DNA of 64,000 nucleotides from Lotus japonicus (GCF_012489685.1 NC_080046.1:39705176-39769175); one strand, 5' to 3'. Positions 51,146-63,631 are shown, counted from the stretch's first letter. The notes: generated by a model not told the origin, from the letters alone. Numbers and translations are program-made.

Positions 51146-52358
51146 TGTAAGATCAAGTTTTGATCTAGTAGTACAACTCTATGTTTTGATGATTACAAGT
51201 TAACCTTTTGATATGAACAATTGTGGTACTCTAACGTGTTTTTCTGAGTGTGCTATTTACAGGCTCTGACCTCAACTCAATCTCACACAGATCAGAAGCA
51301 CTGTGTATAAAGGGTAACCCAAGCAACGCTTTCGCATTCACCATGTTCAGTATGAACAGTGGAAAAGCTTCAGAAGTTCTGAAGCTATACAAACTCTGAT
51401 GTGGACTCAGTCGCTAGAAGCTCTGAAGATCCAGAAGTTCTGATAACCAAGAAATACTGAAGGTTCAGATGTTCTGATGGTGTAGAAGACTCTGAAGATC
51501 CAGAAGCTGAATAGTGGAAACTCTGAAGTCCAGAAGCAAGAAACTCTGAAGGCCATGTTCTTCCCTCTGAGTTCAGAATCAGAAGATACAATGGTCAGAG
51601 GATCTGTGCTTTCCCTCTGACTCTGATCAACCGGCTTCACAAGTTCCAATATGAAGTATTCCCCTGATCAGAAGTCTCCTAGGTTAAAAGGTCAAGTCGC
51701 TATCCAAGTACAAAAGCAAGTGTACCTTCCTGACGACCTACCTAACGTTCTCAGCCACAGCAGAAGCTGGATTTTCCAGAACTGCCCTCCAACGGTAGCA
51801 TTTCCCATGCAACGCTCAACCCTAATCCTTGGAGTATATATAGAGGCTGAAGATTGAAAGAAGCGGCCAGAAGAAAAAAACACATATACGCGCAAGACAT
51901 ATTCAAAATATTCTAAGCTTTCTTTCATCTGAAATTCATTGTGTTTACTATTAGCTTTTTAGAAGCAAATCTCTTGTAAACAATTCTTTGATAAACAGTT
52001 TGTTTAGTTCCTTTAGGAGATCAAGGTTGATCGGATCCTAGAGAAGACTAAGAGAGTGAATCTTAGTGTGAGCTAAGTCAGTGTAATTGTTAGTCACTTG
52101 TAGGTTTCAAGTGCAGTTGTAACTCTTACCTGATTAGTGGATTGCCTTCATTCTAAGAAGGAAGAAATCACCTTAACGGGTGGACTGGAGTAGCTTGAGT
52201 GATTTATCAAGTGAACCAGGATAAAATCCTTGTGTGCTTTTCTATCTCTTATCTTTAGCACTTAAGTTCTCGAAAGATTTGTCAAAATCTTTAAGGTGGA
52301 AGTTTTGTTCTGAAAACGTTATTCAAACCCCCCCTTTCTACCGTTTTTCATACCTTCA
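51146..52358 (+). mobile_element. 3' LTR of the Sirevirus
   Basis: 1213 bp, equal in length to the 5' LTR and offset by exactly 10,886 bases throughout. Followed by the GCCCA duplication. Confidence 0.92.
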
Positions 52359-53524
52359 GCCCATTGAATATCAAGACCTGAAGAATGACTATTTAAGGAG
52401 GCTTAACCCTAGTTGCAAAGTGTGCGTTGGGCACCCAAGGATTGAGTTTTTAGGGTTTTGTTTTGTGAGTCCTTGTTCTGTTATTTTGTACACCTCTTTA
52501 CTGCCTCCATTGATAACTATATGGCTTAGAGTTGGTTTATTTAGTTGAGTTGTAATCTCTTCAAATATGTGTTTGATCTTGAGATCATCTTTGCTCTAGT
52601 TGTGAGTTGTTGAATCACTGTGGCAGTGATTGTGAGAGAAAGTGAGAGAGGGTTCTCATACTTAGGGGGAGACCTAAGTAATAAACCACAGGTAGGAATA
52701 GATAGAAAGGCTGGGAACTGGGGCAGTTCTGTTAAGACCTTTTTGTACTTGATTCTCTATAATAGTGGATTATCTTTCTCGGGCTGAAGCCCTCCAGATG
52801 TAGGTGATGTTGCACCGAACTGGGTTACCAATCCTCTGTGTTTTTTTAGTGATTTATTGTTGCTACTGTGCTGTTTCTACTGTATTAAACGTTGTGGCTT
52901 AATTTATGTACGGTTGTGCAATTGTCGAACCGATTGTCCCAACATCGTGTTCGACATCTGTCCTGTGCGAGAACCAGAATTTCAATTTGTTTTCAGCTTC
53001 AGTTGAAACAAACACAAAAGTGATATTTGATTAAAAAAGTGATTTTTTTATTTTAAAAGTGATTTTTTGATTTTAAAAGTGTTTTTTTGATTTAAAAGTG
53101 ATTTTTCCAAAATAAGTTGAATCAAACGCACTCTAATTGGCTCGTTTATCATTGCTTACAAAAAGTGATTTTACTTTTGAAAAAAATAATTGATTTTATT
53201 TCAAGTGATTTTTTTGAAAAAGTAGATTTTTATCTAACTTTGTCTACAAATATAATAAGTGCTTTCAATTTTATAAGTGATTTTAAACTGTTTAGATACA
53301 TAAAATTTCAAATATAAATTAGGGGTATTTTTGAACTTGCAAAAGTTTTAAGAGAGTGTTCCGTTCCGTTCCCTTCCGTTCCACCCTTTTTCAGGGAACC
53401 AAAGTGTCCCGTTCCTGGAGCCTTTTGTCCTGTTCCATTCCATCTTAAAAACACGACAAACACAGAACGGAATCCATGTGTCCTGTTCCGTTCCCTTCCC
53501 ACCTGTTTACCAAACGCTACCTAT

Positions 53525-53857
53525 GAGTAACATATATAACAGTGGTGATTCACAAACCACGCTGCAGGCTAACCATGTTGGACATCTCATTTTGTGGCCG
53601 CCACAAATTAAAAAGTTGTAAAAAAAACAATTTTTTCAATTTGTGGCGGTCAGAAACCGCCATAAAATGAGGTGTCCAGCGTGGTCGGCACTGTAGCTAT
53701 GTATACCAATCATTTTTGCATATATAATTATAAGATAGAAAGAGAAATATGTGAAAATAAGATGTAATAAAATAGGAGCGTAAATGAGTCAATACTCTAA
53801 TGCATTTCGTCAGTTATTTCTTATGTTAAATAATGCATTCCGTCATTTTTTTTACTT
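53525..53857. other. Spacer between Harbinger-like element and LINE
   Basis: Contains an inverted pair: GACATCTCATTTTGTGGCCGC (near 53582) and AAACCGCCATAAAATGAGGTGTC (near 53651), a small MITE-like hairpin. TAATGCATTTCGTCAGTTATT and AATGCATTCCGTCATTTTTT form a nearby direct repeat. No gene seen. Confidence 0.4.
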
Positions 53858-54675
53858 CATCGGAAAATTACCAAGACACAAAACAAAACTAACTGGCTCT
53901 CAACTTATCTCTAAGAATGAGAATCTCTAATTTAGGAAAAGGAGCATCTAGAACTCGAATCCTCGGTGGCAGAGATTGAACCGCAAACTTCGCCATACAG
54001 TCCACCGACGAATTACAATCACGAGTAATACACCACAAGACCACCACTCAATCTCTATCTAGAAGAGCACTAATCTCTTTAGCTTATGGGAAGAATGTTC
54101 AGGCTTGTTTCTTCTAATGCAGCAAGGATCTCCTCACAATCCACCTCACAAAGAATGTTTCTATGCCCATCATTCCAGGACAGTTGGAGGCCTTAAGGTT
54201 GTTGCTTTTGCTAAGACAAGTTTCCTCCACTTGTATAACCAACAAAGCCCCTCAACGAACGCCCCGTATCACACAGAAGACCGCCGCAACCCATAGTGTC
54301 CTCGCTATCCCTGTAGCTACCATCGGTATTGAGTTTAAACCAGCCAAGCGGTGGGAGAGACGGATAGTGTCCTCGCTATCACACACCGAAGACAGTAAGT
54401 CAGACGCATTCTTGTTCTGCTGGGCAAGAATGGTAGAGAACTCATCATGCTCATGGAGAATCTTATTCCACCGTCCAAGATTCATCCTCAAAAATCATGT
54501 TATTACGCCGCTTCCAGTTTCCCCATAAACCTGCTAGGAACGTCGAACTATGGGCCCCCGTTGCCAAGCTACAAACCCAGGTATGGAGATGCAAATCGTT
54601 GAAACCTCGCCAGGCCATCGCTCTCAAACGCAAACAAATTTCTCTTGCATGAGGACAATCATGAAGGCAATGGAA
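53858..54675 (-). pseudogene. LINE remnant, 3' part (RNase H domain)
   Basis: Minus-strand reading. After the LTR junction: CPHAREICLRLRAMAWRGF (zf-RVT end), LWGNWKRRNNMIFED, then FKLNTDGSYRDSEDTMGCGG (RNase H-like, first catalytic Asp in NTDGS) and, near 53910-54010, VDCMAKFAVQSLPPRIRVL. Stops and frameshifts are scattered, and the phrase GATAGTGTCCTCGCTATC lies partly duplicated near 54295 and 54367. It continues at 62693 beyond the inserted LTRs. Confidence 0.7.
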
Positions 54676-55164
54676 TGTAACACCCCGATTTCGGTGGCGT
54701 CACTTTAGTAACCAAAAAGAAATTAAAGCGGAAAAATGTGATTTTTTTTTTGATCTGTTTAACTGATAAAACTACGAACTTAATGAAATAAAACTCAAAG
54801 ATAAAAGACAGCATGACTAATGTAATATATAATTACAGCCCCCGCTGTAAGTAGCGAACCACGTCACGAGTATCCTCCAGTGACGGGAAGTAATAGAAAG
54901 TAACACCCGTAGGCAATATATACAACCCAAAAGGAAAGGTCAAGTGTCCACAACACAATCCCTCAAAAATGAGAATAAGTCAGCCCAAGCGGCCTAAAAC
55001 AAGACCCCGTAGTCCAACCAACTCTCTGTGATTTCCGTAGAGAAACCACACAAAAAGCTATCAGTCAGGAAACTACCCTGTCCCCAAATGAAACATGACG
55101 GTCAGAGCTATGACTCTACTCCTACACTAATCCTTTCTAGAGGAGCTCACACCAGCACTCACAA

Positions 55165-55674
55165 CTACATGCTAGCATGATCATCGTCCGAATCGGAATC
55201 CAGAACGACTAAGTCAATGTACACCATCCTCCCTCCTCTCGCTACCGCGACACGCTCCTGTGCTGGCCTCACGGGCTTATGGCCCGAGCCATGGTCATCA
55301 ATGACAGCAACAGTGGGTGAGCTAGACTCCGCAGAAGTCCCTCCCACAGGCTCCTCCTCTGAGGGGTGCTCATCATCCGAAGATGACGGTGGTGGTGGTG
55401 ATGCTCCTACACCGGGTCCGCAGTGTACGCCGGGTGGCAGGTTGAAGCTCACAGTGTATCTCCTCAGCACTCCTTCCGTCAAGTGTCCCAAACGGTCGAC
55501 ACGGTCCTCCATAATCCTCCCCGAGTAAGTCGCTCGGTGGCCAGCGGGGTCGACCACCCATGAGCCGGGGTCCTCCTGGTCAAGCATCTCAAATCTAGTC
55601 CCCCCGAAGGGTGGACCACCGTGAACCAATCTGCCATAGACATCTGACAGAAGGCGTAGTCCGCCAAAGCACAC
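55165..55674 (-). CDS. 169-aa ORF inside the outer LTR
   Basis: Opens MCFGGLRLLSDVYGRLVHGG. The middle is FNLPPGVHCGPGVGASPPPP, then an acidic/Ser stretch (SSSDDEHPSEEEP) and an acidic C-terminus (VVLDSDSDDDHASM). It lies on the LTR's sense strand near its 3' end. The inner LTR retains only a shifted, deleted trace of it (59105-59290). No known domain. It could be a leader ORF of the transcript or chance, since the region is GC-rich and low in stops. Confidence 0.35.
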   Translation of the reverse strand: MCFGGLRLLSDVYGRLVHGGPPFGGTRFEMLDQEDPGSWVVDPAGHRATYSGRIMEDRVDRLGHLTEGVLRRYTVSFNLPPGVHCGPGVGASPPPPSSSDDEHPSEEEPVGGTSAESSSPTVAVIDDHGSGHKPVRPAQERVAVARGGRMVYIDLVVLDSDSDDDHASM

Positions 55675-56875
55675 ACAGAAGACGCGAGGGTCAACTCCAA
55701 AGAATTATGTAAGTAATAAACCCAATAGATAAGTTTAGGGAATAGCTACTTAGGCTTAGTAGTTAGTGATAGCATCATAACATTATATATCTCCCAATGA
55801 ATATAAATGACAATAATAACAATTAACATGCATCAAGTAGATTAACAAGTATCAATCACACTCGGTAACTAAGTCAGTATGCATGTTGCATGAATGAGAT
55901 GCCGGTTGACAAGATGCATTCCGGAGGGATGGGCATCAACGGATCAGCCCTAACACCAGCCACGGTGGGACCATTTCGGCCCGCGTGCCTCTTACACCAA
56001 CAACAACGGTAGCCATATCAGCAGTAAACCCGAAGGTCTGCCATTTCGGTCTGCTACTAAGAATCACCGCAGTGTTCTTACGTGGAAATCCGAGTCTTAT
56101 GACCATTTTGGAATCCACTGAGGTCCGGCATCCCACCGTGTATTAACCTCTTAATGTGTGCATGAATGCAAAGTGATTAGCCAAACAACGTCTCCGACCT
56201 CACTCGACACGTCGCCACGTGTTCTAGCTAACTTATTGTCTCTAAAAGCATACCCTAAGGTAAATGTCGATTCTGCGACAAAAGAGAATTAATTATAAAA
56301 CACATTATCTCATGATGATTTCACGAATCATCTGACTCATCTCCATCCGATGGTCAAAACTGCTCAGTGAGCAAAGAGTATCAACATACTCGGAAACTAC
56401 TTGTTTCCCGGCTTATCTTTTAGATAGCCCAGCAACAAAACTGCTCCTCGGGCAAAAGATTATCAACATACTCAGAACTTATTAGTTTCCTCAACTCTTG
56501 GACTCGACGACACTTGTCATTTTCCAAAACTAAGATTTGAATCCTAAGCTTTCCTTCGAGATTGTTATCATTATTTAAAGATTTAGAGGTTGTTTAATGT
56601 CTTATGAATTTTCCTTGTAAAATAGTTTCAATTTAGTTTTATCGCAAATCTTATGAGTTTCAAAGATCCCATAATCCCAAATAACTCCTAGAGAATGTCT
56701 CGATCCACTAAAACAATAACAAGGCCCGAATCTCCGTTTGTCCCGTCAAACTTCCCAAAATCTCATAATAAATTTGGCATAACATGCCCGTTATCCTCAC
56801 TCGGTAGCACAACAAATATATGTGTAATTGCATAGTCAAATTAGCGCAATCCAACAGTCATGGCACATATATCAA

Positions 56876-57010
56876 CACATCCTAGATTAACCATGTAGCA
56901 CTTAGCATAGAGGGCAAATATCACACATCCTAGATTAACCATGTAGCACTTAGCATACAGGGCAAATATCACACATCCTAGATTAACCATTTAGCACATA
57001 GCATGTAAAT
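56876..57010. repeat. Three-unit 48-bp tandem repeat
   Basis: Units starting at 56876, 56924 and 56972, each beginning CACATCCTAGATTAACCAT. The first two are almost identical and the third diverges after about 30 bases. Specific to the outer LTR; the inner LTR has a single unit near 60640. Confidence 0.75.
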
Positions 57011-58679
57011 CAATCTCAAAAACAATCAATAGATGAATAATCATCATTGTCAGCCGAAGCCTCAAAAAACATTTTCCCAGTCAAACACAAACAAGTGCAT
57101 AAACAGTAAATCAAGTCGAATTCGTCGACACCTAAAGCATTAACTAATAGTTGAGTGAGTAGCCCTCACCTTTAGTTCCTCCAGCGTTATCCTGAATCGT
57201 TCCTTCACAATCTTCTCCTTCCGCTCCTTGAAACTCCTCAAATGAACCTTAGAGCAAAAACCACAGAACTCCATCATAATCAGTCAGAAACTCAGCACTC
57301 AATACTCACTAAGGTTACACGAAGTAGCATATACTCCGAAGTACGATAATCTAACGCGATCGAATAAGTTTTCGAAAAAGGAATTTTCTCCCCTCCCTTG
57401 GAGAGCTCACGGCCACACACTTTAGTTGTGTGCGCCGATTTTTCTTCGATCAAACTTGGTTCCTAGGTTATCATTGGTCGTAACTAAGGCGAATCTAAAC
57501 TCGGAAAAATTATCGGATCGAAAACTGTCGCAGGGGTATTTTGGTCAATATTTTTAGCTCAGAATTTCAAAATTGGAATTTCGAAAAACAAATTGGATGG
57601 GGACGTCACCAACGACGTTTATGACAACTAATCCTACTAGCGCTAAGCTAAGTCGAGAGTTTTCAGTATAAAGGATGAAACTTTGTCTAAAAATGGGTAT
57701 TTGGAGCAGAATTGAAACTCGGCGGCAATTCGGCGAGAATCGGCGAAATGTAATCCGCTAAACATGCTCTTGGGCACGTAGGGAAGAGGTTTAGATAGAA
57801 AGATGAAGTTATTTGGACAATTTTGCCAAAACCTCAAAACTTAGAGCACAGAAAGACATAGTGAAAAACGACGGAATTGACGATCAGAAGTAAGGATTAG
57901 CATCTATACCTCGATGTCTTCGAGTAGCAACGAACGGTGCAGCGATCGGGCAAGAAACGGCGAAAAAACTTTTTCTTCCTCCTCCTCCTATGGTGCTCGC
58001 GGGTTTGGGTTTAAAATGGTGAAGGTTTTTTGAAAATTTTTCATTTTCTTGCTATTTATAGGTTTTGGAAAAATAAAAATTTGGCGATTCTGATTTTTCC
58101 TGCGCATTCCTCCTTGAATTCTAAGATAGGTTCTGGCGACAGAATTCTAGAACTCAAAACAGGTTTCTTGGAATTATAGCAAACGATCCAAAGTCGGTGT
58201 AAATCGATTTTACCCGAAAAAACTACTTTTTGCAGTTGATGTCGGATGAGAAAACTTCGTTCTGAAGAAAGATTAGAAACATCGAGAAAAATAGGTGTAC
58301 GCGTGTGGAATCTTCGTTTGAAGCTCCGAATAGAAAAAGTCTTCATCAACCGTTCATTCTAGGTTTCTTGAACTATCAGGGTTTTAGTTTCGGCAAACCT
58401 CCAAGGATTGAAATCGGACGTTCGTATATCTCAGGGTTTCGCATCGCAACGCTTGTCATGGAAGGATTAAGAGAAGTTCTAACATTTCTCTGAATTTTTG
58501 GAATTAGTTTCCATCGTGTCTTTAAGTGCAAATTAGCTATTTACTAGCGCTCTTGCCCTAGGTTTAAGCGTATACTAATCGTGTTATAACTTTTATCGAC
58601 TTTGATACAATCCTTAGCCTTTTCCTGAACTTTATCCTTCATAAATTCATTCCATTCAATAAACGCTTGTTCAGGTTTT

Positions 58680-61600
58680 TGTAACACCCCGATTTCGGTG
58701 GCGTCACTTTAGTAACCAAAAGAAACTTAATGCGGAAAAACGTGAATATTTTTTTTTTCGATAATAGAATCAAGACTGAAAGAAATAAAACTCTAAAACG
58801 AAAGACAACAGAACTACTATACAATAGATAATTACAGCCCCCACTGTAAGTAGCAAACCTCGTCAGGAGTAACCTCCAGTGACGGAAAGTAGTAGAAAGT
58901 AGCGCCCGTAGGCAAAAGGTACAATCCAAAAGAAAGGTCAAGTGTCCGCAACCCTATCCCTCAAAAATGAGAATAAGTCAGCCCAGATGGCCTAAAACAA
59001 GAACCCCTAGTCCAACCAACTCTCTGTGATTTCCGTAGAGAAACCACACAAAAAGCTAAAGGCGGGAAACTACCCTGTCCCCAAAGAAACAATGACGGTC
59101 AGAGCTAAGACTCTACTCCTACACTAATCCCGTCTTGAGTAAGTCGCTCGAAGGCCAGCGGGGTCGACCACCCATGAACCGTAGTCCTCCCGATCAAGCA
59201 TCTCCACCCTAGTTCCCCCCGAAGGGTGAACCATCGTGAACCAGTCCGCCATGGACATCTGACAAAGGGGCGTAGTCCTCCAAAGCACACACAGAAGACG
59301 CGATGGTCAACTCCAAAGAATTATGTAAATAATAAATCCAATAGGTAAAGATAAGATATAGCCACCTAGGCTTATAAGTTAAAGATAGCATCCTAGGGTT
59401 GTACAGTTCACAATGAATATAAACGATAATAATTAACATGCATCAAATAGGATTAACAATTATCAATCACACTCAGCAACTAAGTCAGTATGCATGTTGC
59501 ATGAAATGCAATGCCGGTTAACCAAATGCATTCCGGAACGGATGGGCATCAACGAGTCAATCCTAGCACCAGCAACGGTGGGACCATTTGCGCTCGCGTG
59601 TCTCTTACACCACACAAAGTGTAGTCAGATCAGCAGTGAACCCGAAGGTCTGCCTTTTCCGTCTGCTACTAAGAATCACCGAAGTGTTCTTATATTGAAA
59701 TCCGGGTCTTATGACCATTTTGGAATCCACCGAGGTCCGGAGTTCGTCCCGTGTTAATACCTCAAAATGAGTGCATGAATGCAAAGTGATTAGCCAAACA
59801 ACGTCTCCGACCTCACTCGACACGTCGCCACGTGTTCTAGCTAACTTATTGTCTCTAAAAGCATACCCTAAGGTAAAAGTCGATTCTGCGACAGAATACA
59901 ATTTAATCATAAAAATGAGTGCAAGCACTCACGATAACTCTTCGAGTCATCAGTGCTCTCACGAAGTCTCACGCTTCAGTGGAGTCTTATACAATCACGA
60001 AGTCTCACGCTTCCGTGAAGTTTTATGCTTTCACGAGGTCTCACGCCTCAGTGAATTTACACACTTGCACGAAGTCTTACGCTTCAGTGAAGTTTCATGC
60101 TGTTCACGAGGTCTCACGCCTCAGTGAAGATCCATGCTTTTCACGAGGTCTCACGCCTCAGTGAAGCTTCTCGGCTCATCCCTTGGATGGCTAAACAAAC
60201 TGCTCAAAGAGCGAAGGAGTATTCGACATACTCAGAAACTTATAATTTCCCTAAAGCTTGGATTCGACGACACTTCTCATTTTTCAAAACTAGTATTCAA
60301 TCCTAAGCTTGCATCTGAGATTGTTATCATTATTTAAAGGTTTAGAGGTTGTTTAATATCTTATGAATTTTCCTTGTAAAAATAGTTTCCTTTTAGTCTT
60401 ATCGTAATCCCTATGAGTTTCAAAGTTCCCATAATCCCAAGTAATTCCCGGAGAATGTCTCGATCCACTAAAACCATAACAAGGCCCGAACTCCGTTCGT
60501 CCCGTCAAACTTTCTCAAACTCTCAAAATAAAATCGGCATGACCTGCCCGTTATCCTCACTCTTCAGTATCACAAATATAAGTGGAATAATATAGTTAAA
60601 TCAGCGCAATCCAATAAGCATAAACAACATATTCCAACACATCCTAGATTAACCATTTAGCACATAACATGTGAATCATTTAGCACACAATATCAAGGCA
60701 TCATGAAATCAACAAGCTCGGCCGAAGCCTCAGAAATCATTTCAGACATTTAGCAATTAAGTGCATAACACATAAATCAAGTCGAATTCGTCGACACCTA
60801 AAACATTATCTAGTAATTCAGAGAGTAGCCATCACCTGTAGATTCTCCAGGGTTCTCTTCAAACGCTCCTTCACTATCAACGCCTTGTTCTTCGGGAAAT
60901 TCCTCAAAAGAACCGTTAGAGCAAAAACCACAGAATTCCACCAAAATCTATCAGAAACTTAGCAATCAATACTCACTAAGGTTACACGAAGTGGCATATA
61001 CTCCGAGGTATGATAATCTAGCGCGAAAGGACAAGTTTTCGAAAAAGAATTTTCTTCCTCCTCCTAGGGTAGCTCTCGGCCACACATGGTAATTGTGTAT
61101 GTCGATTTTTCTTCGATCAAACTTGGTTCCTAGGTTATTAATAGCCGTAACTAAGGTTAATCTAAACTCGGAAAAATTATCGGATCGAAAACTGTCGCAG
61201 GGGTATTTTGGTCAATATTTTTAGCTCAGAATTTCAAAACTGAAATTTCAAAAAGCAAATTGGATGGGGACGTCACCAACGACGTTTATGACAACTAATC
61301 CTACTAGCACTAAGCTAAGGCGATAGTTTTCAGCTCAAAGGACGAAGCTTTGCCCTAAAATGGGTATTTTAAGCAGAATTGAAACTCGACGGTAGTTTTT
61401 CGAGAATCGGCGCAGTATTATTCGCTAAACATGCTCTTGGGCACGTAGGGAAGATGTTTAGATAGAAAAATGAAGTTATCAGGATAGTTTTGCAAAAACT
61501 CAAAACTATGAGCACAGAAAGACATAGAGAAAAGCTACGGAAAAGACGATCAGAGGTAAGGATTAGCGACTATACCTCGATACCTTCAAGCAGCAACTGT

Positions 61601-62609
61601 TGAATCAACGATCAAGCAAGAAATGAAGAAAATCTCTTCTCCTCCTCCTCTTGTGAAGCTCGCGGCCTTGAGAGAGAAAATGGTGAAGTTTTGCCATTTT
61701 TTCTCATTTTCTTGCTATATATAGTGAATGAAATGGAAGATATTTATCAAAGATTGGATAAGGAAGAGTAGATATTTATCAAAGATCGGATAAGGATGAA
61801 TAGATATTTATCAAAGATTGGATAAGGATGAATAGATATTTATCAAGATATTTTGAGAAGATATTTTGTAAACCGATACAGATTTGTTTAGATATCGGAG
61901 GATTTAGCTCATAGAGTTAAGATAAAAATATGAGAGTGATTTCTGATTCTTCCTACTGATTCCAACGTATTCTAGACACGATATTCTCCCCGCTGAATCT
62001 TCTAATTCTTCAAAGAAATTTCGGTATGATTTTTGGTTTTCGAGGCTTGTTTTTAATGCTTACCGGCTTCAAATGCACTTTATGGTTTTGACCTCGGATG
62101 CATAAACTTCCTTCTGAAGAAAGATTTGGAACGTCGATTAGAGTGGGCGTACTCGGATGAAATCCTTATTTGAAGCTCCGAATAGAAAAAGTCTTCATGG
62201 TCGGTTGATTTTAGGGTTTTGAACTATCAGGGTTTTAGTTTCGGCAAACTTCCGAGGATTGGAATCGGACGTTCGTACAACCTAGAGTTTCGCCTTGAAA
62301 CGATTGTCATATAAGGATTAAGAGAAGTTCTAACATTTCTCTGAAGATTTTTGGAATTAGTTTCCATCGTGTCTTTAAAGTGTAAACTAGCTATCTACTA
62401 GTGTTATTGCCCTAGGTTTAAGCGTATATCGATCGTGCTATAACTTTTATCGACTTTGATGCAACCCTTAGACTTTTCCTGAACTTTCTCCTTCATACAT
62501 TTATTCCTTTCGATAAACTCTTGTTCAGGTTTTCCTTCACGATACATCAAACCTAATCGTGAATAGGATTTTATTCACTTACTCTAAACTCAAAAACTTG
62601 GGTCTTACA
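58680..62609 (-). mobile_element. Inner solo LTR, nested in the outer LTR
   Basis: 3930 bp, TGTAACACCCCG to GGGTCTTACA, flanked by GTTTT at 58675-58679 and 62610-62614. It interrupts the outer LTR about 80 bp before that LTR's end, and the outer sequence resumes with TCCTTCACGATACATCAAA. Contains TATA-like CTATATATAG (about 61713), tandem repeats at 59959-60167 and a local triplication of GATATTTATCAAAGAT near 61738-61845. No internal domain. Confidence 0.88.
59959..60167. repeat. Six-unit ~36-bp tandem repeat in the inner LTR
   Basis: Units based on TCACGARGTCTCACGCYTCA followed by GTGAAG at about 59959, 59992, 60031, 60066, 60102 and 60139. It occupies the LTR position where the 20.9-kb element has its 60-bp minisatellite, with unrelated unit sequence. 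Confidence 0.75.
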
Positions 62610-62692
62610 GTTTTTCCTTCACGATACATCAAATCTAATCGTGAATAGGAATTTTATTCCCTTATTTTAAACTTAAAAACTTGGGTCTTACA

Positions 62693-63317
62693 TGGAACGC
62701 TTCTTCCACCAGGCCCAAGCATCAAGCGCACGATGGGGAAGTTATCAAATTACAGTGAAAACGCTTAGCACTCGTCGGGAATGCATTGTGCAAAACCAAC
62801 TAGACAAACAGTCGAATTTTCTCAGAGACCACCGTTTCCAAACCTAGCGCCAGTCCATTGCAGCCACCTCATCCCCGTCTCGATGGTTCAGCCTCTGATA
62901 AGCCTCTTTGACCGTGTAGTTCCCCTTGCTACCATGAGCTCAGGTTCACGTATCTCTTCGATTGGGGGTCGCTTGAGGGATGATAAGCTCCAGTTTGCTT
63001 TTGAAACTACCCGGAATGTCAGAGTTAACCTCTCTCAGACACCTGCTACCACCTCTGATCAAGTTAGGTAGATGCAGATTTGATTCTGCTATGTTAACAA
63101 AAGGAACCTTCGCTGCCATCACTCCAAGCCCGCTCTAGTCATTGTACCAAAACGAAGAGTGGCCATCTCCAAGACGAAATCTGAACCCGTCCTGAAGCTG
63201 ATCTTTAGCTTTTAAATTCCCTTTCCTTATAGGGGAGTCTCTCTACCGAGGTTTGACCTGCAAAAAAAAGTCACAGTGAAGGTATTTGGGTTGCATAACT
63301 TGCATCCGCAGCTTCCA
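62693..63317 (-). pseudogene. LINE remnant, 5' part (after RT, start of zf-RVT)
   Basis: Minus-strand reading, continuing into 54675 after removal of the LTRs: FRLGDGHSSFWYND (conserved segment after RT), KVPFVNIAESNLHLPNL, then GNYTVKEAYQRLNHRDGDEV and the zf-RVT region up to ALDAWAWWKKR. Stops (for example in the YND*SG position) show it is dead. Its 5' side is cut by another LTR start at 63318. Confidence 0.7.
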
Positions 63318-63631
63318 TGTAAGACCCGGTTTAGGGCCTATTATTTAATAATATTCTGTGAACTACTTGTGCTATGTGTGATATAATGCCTTTATCAAAG
63401 GTGATTTATTATTAGAGGTAATATTAGGCCTTAGTAATGTATGGACGTCGATGTACGCGGCATTATGAGCGTTTTGACTGTAATATTGCTAGGATTCTGC
63501 AACGACGACTTTTAGGTCAAATCGGTCCGACAAAGGCGATAAGTTGGAGAATCGAGTCAACGAGGACGATTTCGTGGACCACAAATCATGGGGAGGTGCT
63601 GGACATATTTCTAAAAATATTCTATGAGGGA
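63318..63631 (+). mobile_element. LTR start, different family (partial)
   Basis: Begins TGTAAGACCCGGTTTAGGG on the plus strand and is interrupted after 314 bp by another LTR. Its continuation would lie outside the window. The CGGTCCGAC, CGAGTCAACGAGGACG-rich text resembles large chromovirus LTRs. Confidence 0.45.

Larger units (their letters stand above)
40260..52358 (+). mobile_element. Complete Sirevirus-type Ty1/copia retrotransposon
   Basis: 12,099 bp with 1213-bp LTRs, GCCCA duplications (40255-40259 and 52359-52363), a tRNA-iMet primer site, gag, pol in copia order (protease, integrase, RT, RNase H), an extra ORF3 after pol, a short antisense ORF and repeated polypurine tracts. The large size, ORF3 and multiple AAGGGGGAG tracts fit the Sirevirus (SIRE/Maximus) lineage. 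I saw four LTR differences, so the insertion is young. gag and pol are out of frame and ORF3 has one stop, so autonomy is uncertain. Confidence 0.9.
39901..52984 (+). mobile_element. Copia-type solo LTR, interrupted
   Basis: Starts TGTTGTTCC and ends AGAATTTCA, with identical ATTTG duplications at 39896-39900 and 52985-52989. The LTR's own sequence is 39901-40259 and 52364-52984, about 980 bp. No internal domain flanks it, so it is a solo LTR left by recombination. The Sirevirus lies inside. Superfamily is a guess from style. Confidence 0.7.
39146..53521. mobile_element. Harbinger-like TIR element, outermost of three nested insertions
   Basis: The left end GGTAGCGTTTGGTTAC and right end GTTTACCAAACGCTACC are inverted, and both are flanked by TAT (39143-39145, 53522-53524). 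The subterminal zones carry many GGAACGGAAC/GTTCCGTTCC motifs. TIRs of the GCGTTTGG type fit PIF/Harbinger, though TAT is not its canonical duplication (TTA/TAA). Own sequence is 39146-39895 and 52990-53521, with no transposase. Confidence 0.6.
54676..62692 (-). mobile_element. Outer solo LTR, chromovirus type, inserted in the LINE
   Basis: Begins TGTAACACCCCGATTTCGG and ends GGGTCTTACA with TGGAA duplications at 54671-54675 and 62693-62697. Its own sequence is 54676-58679 plus 62615-62692, about 4.08 kb. Same family style as the LTRs at 20870 and 28749 (shared CACCCCGATTTCGGTGGCGT start and GGACGTC...CGACGTTTATGAC block) but clearly diverged. No internal domain, so a solo LTR. Confidence 0.85.
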
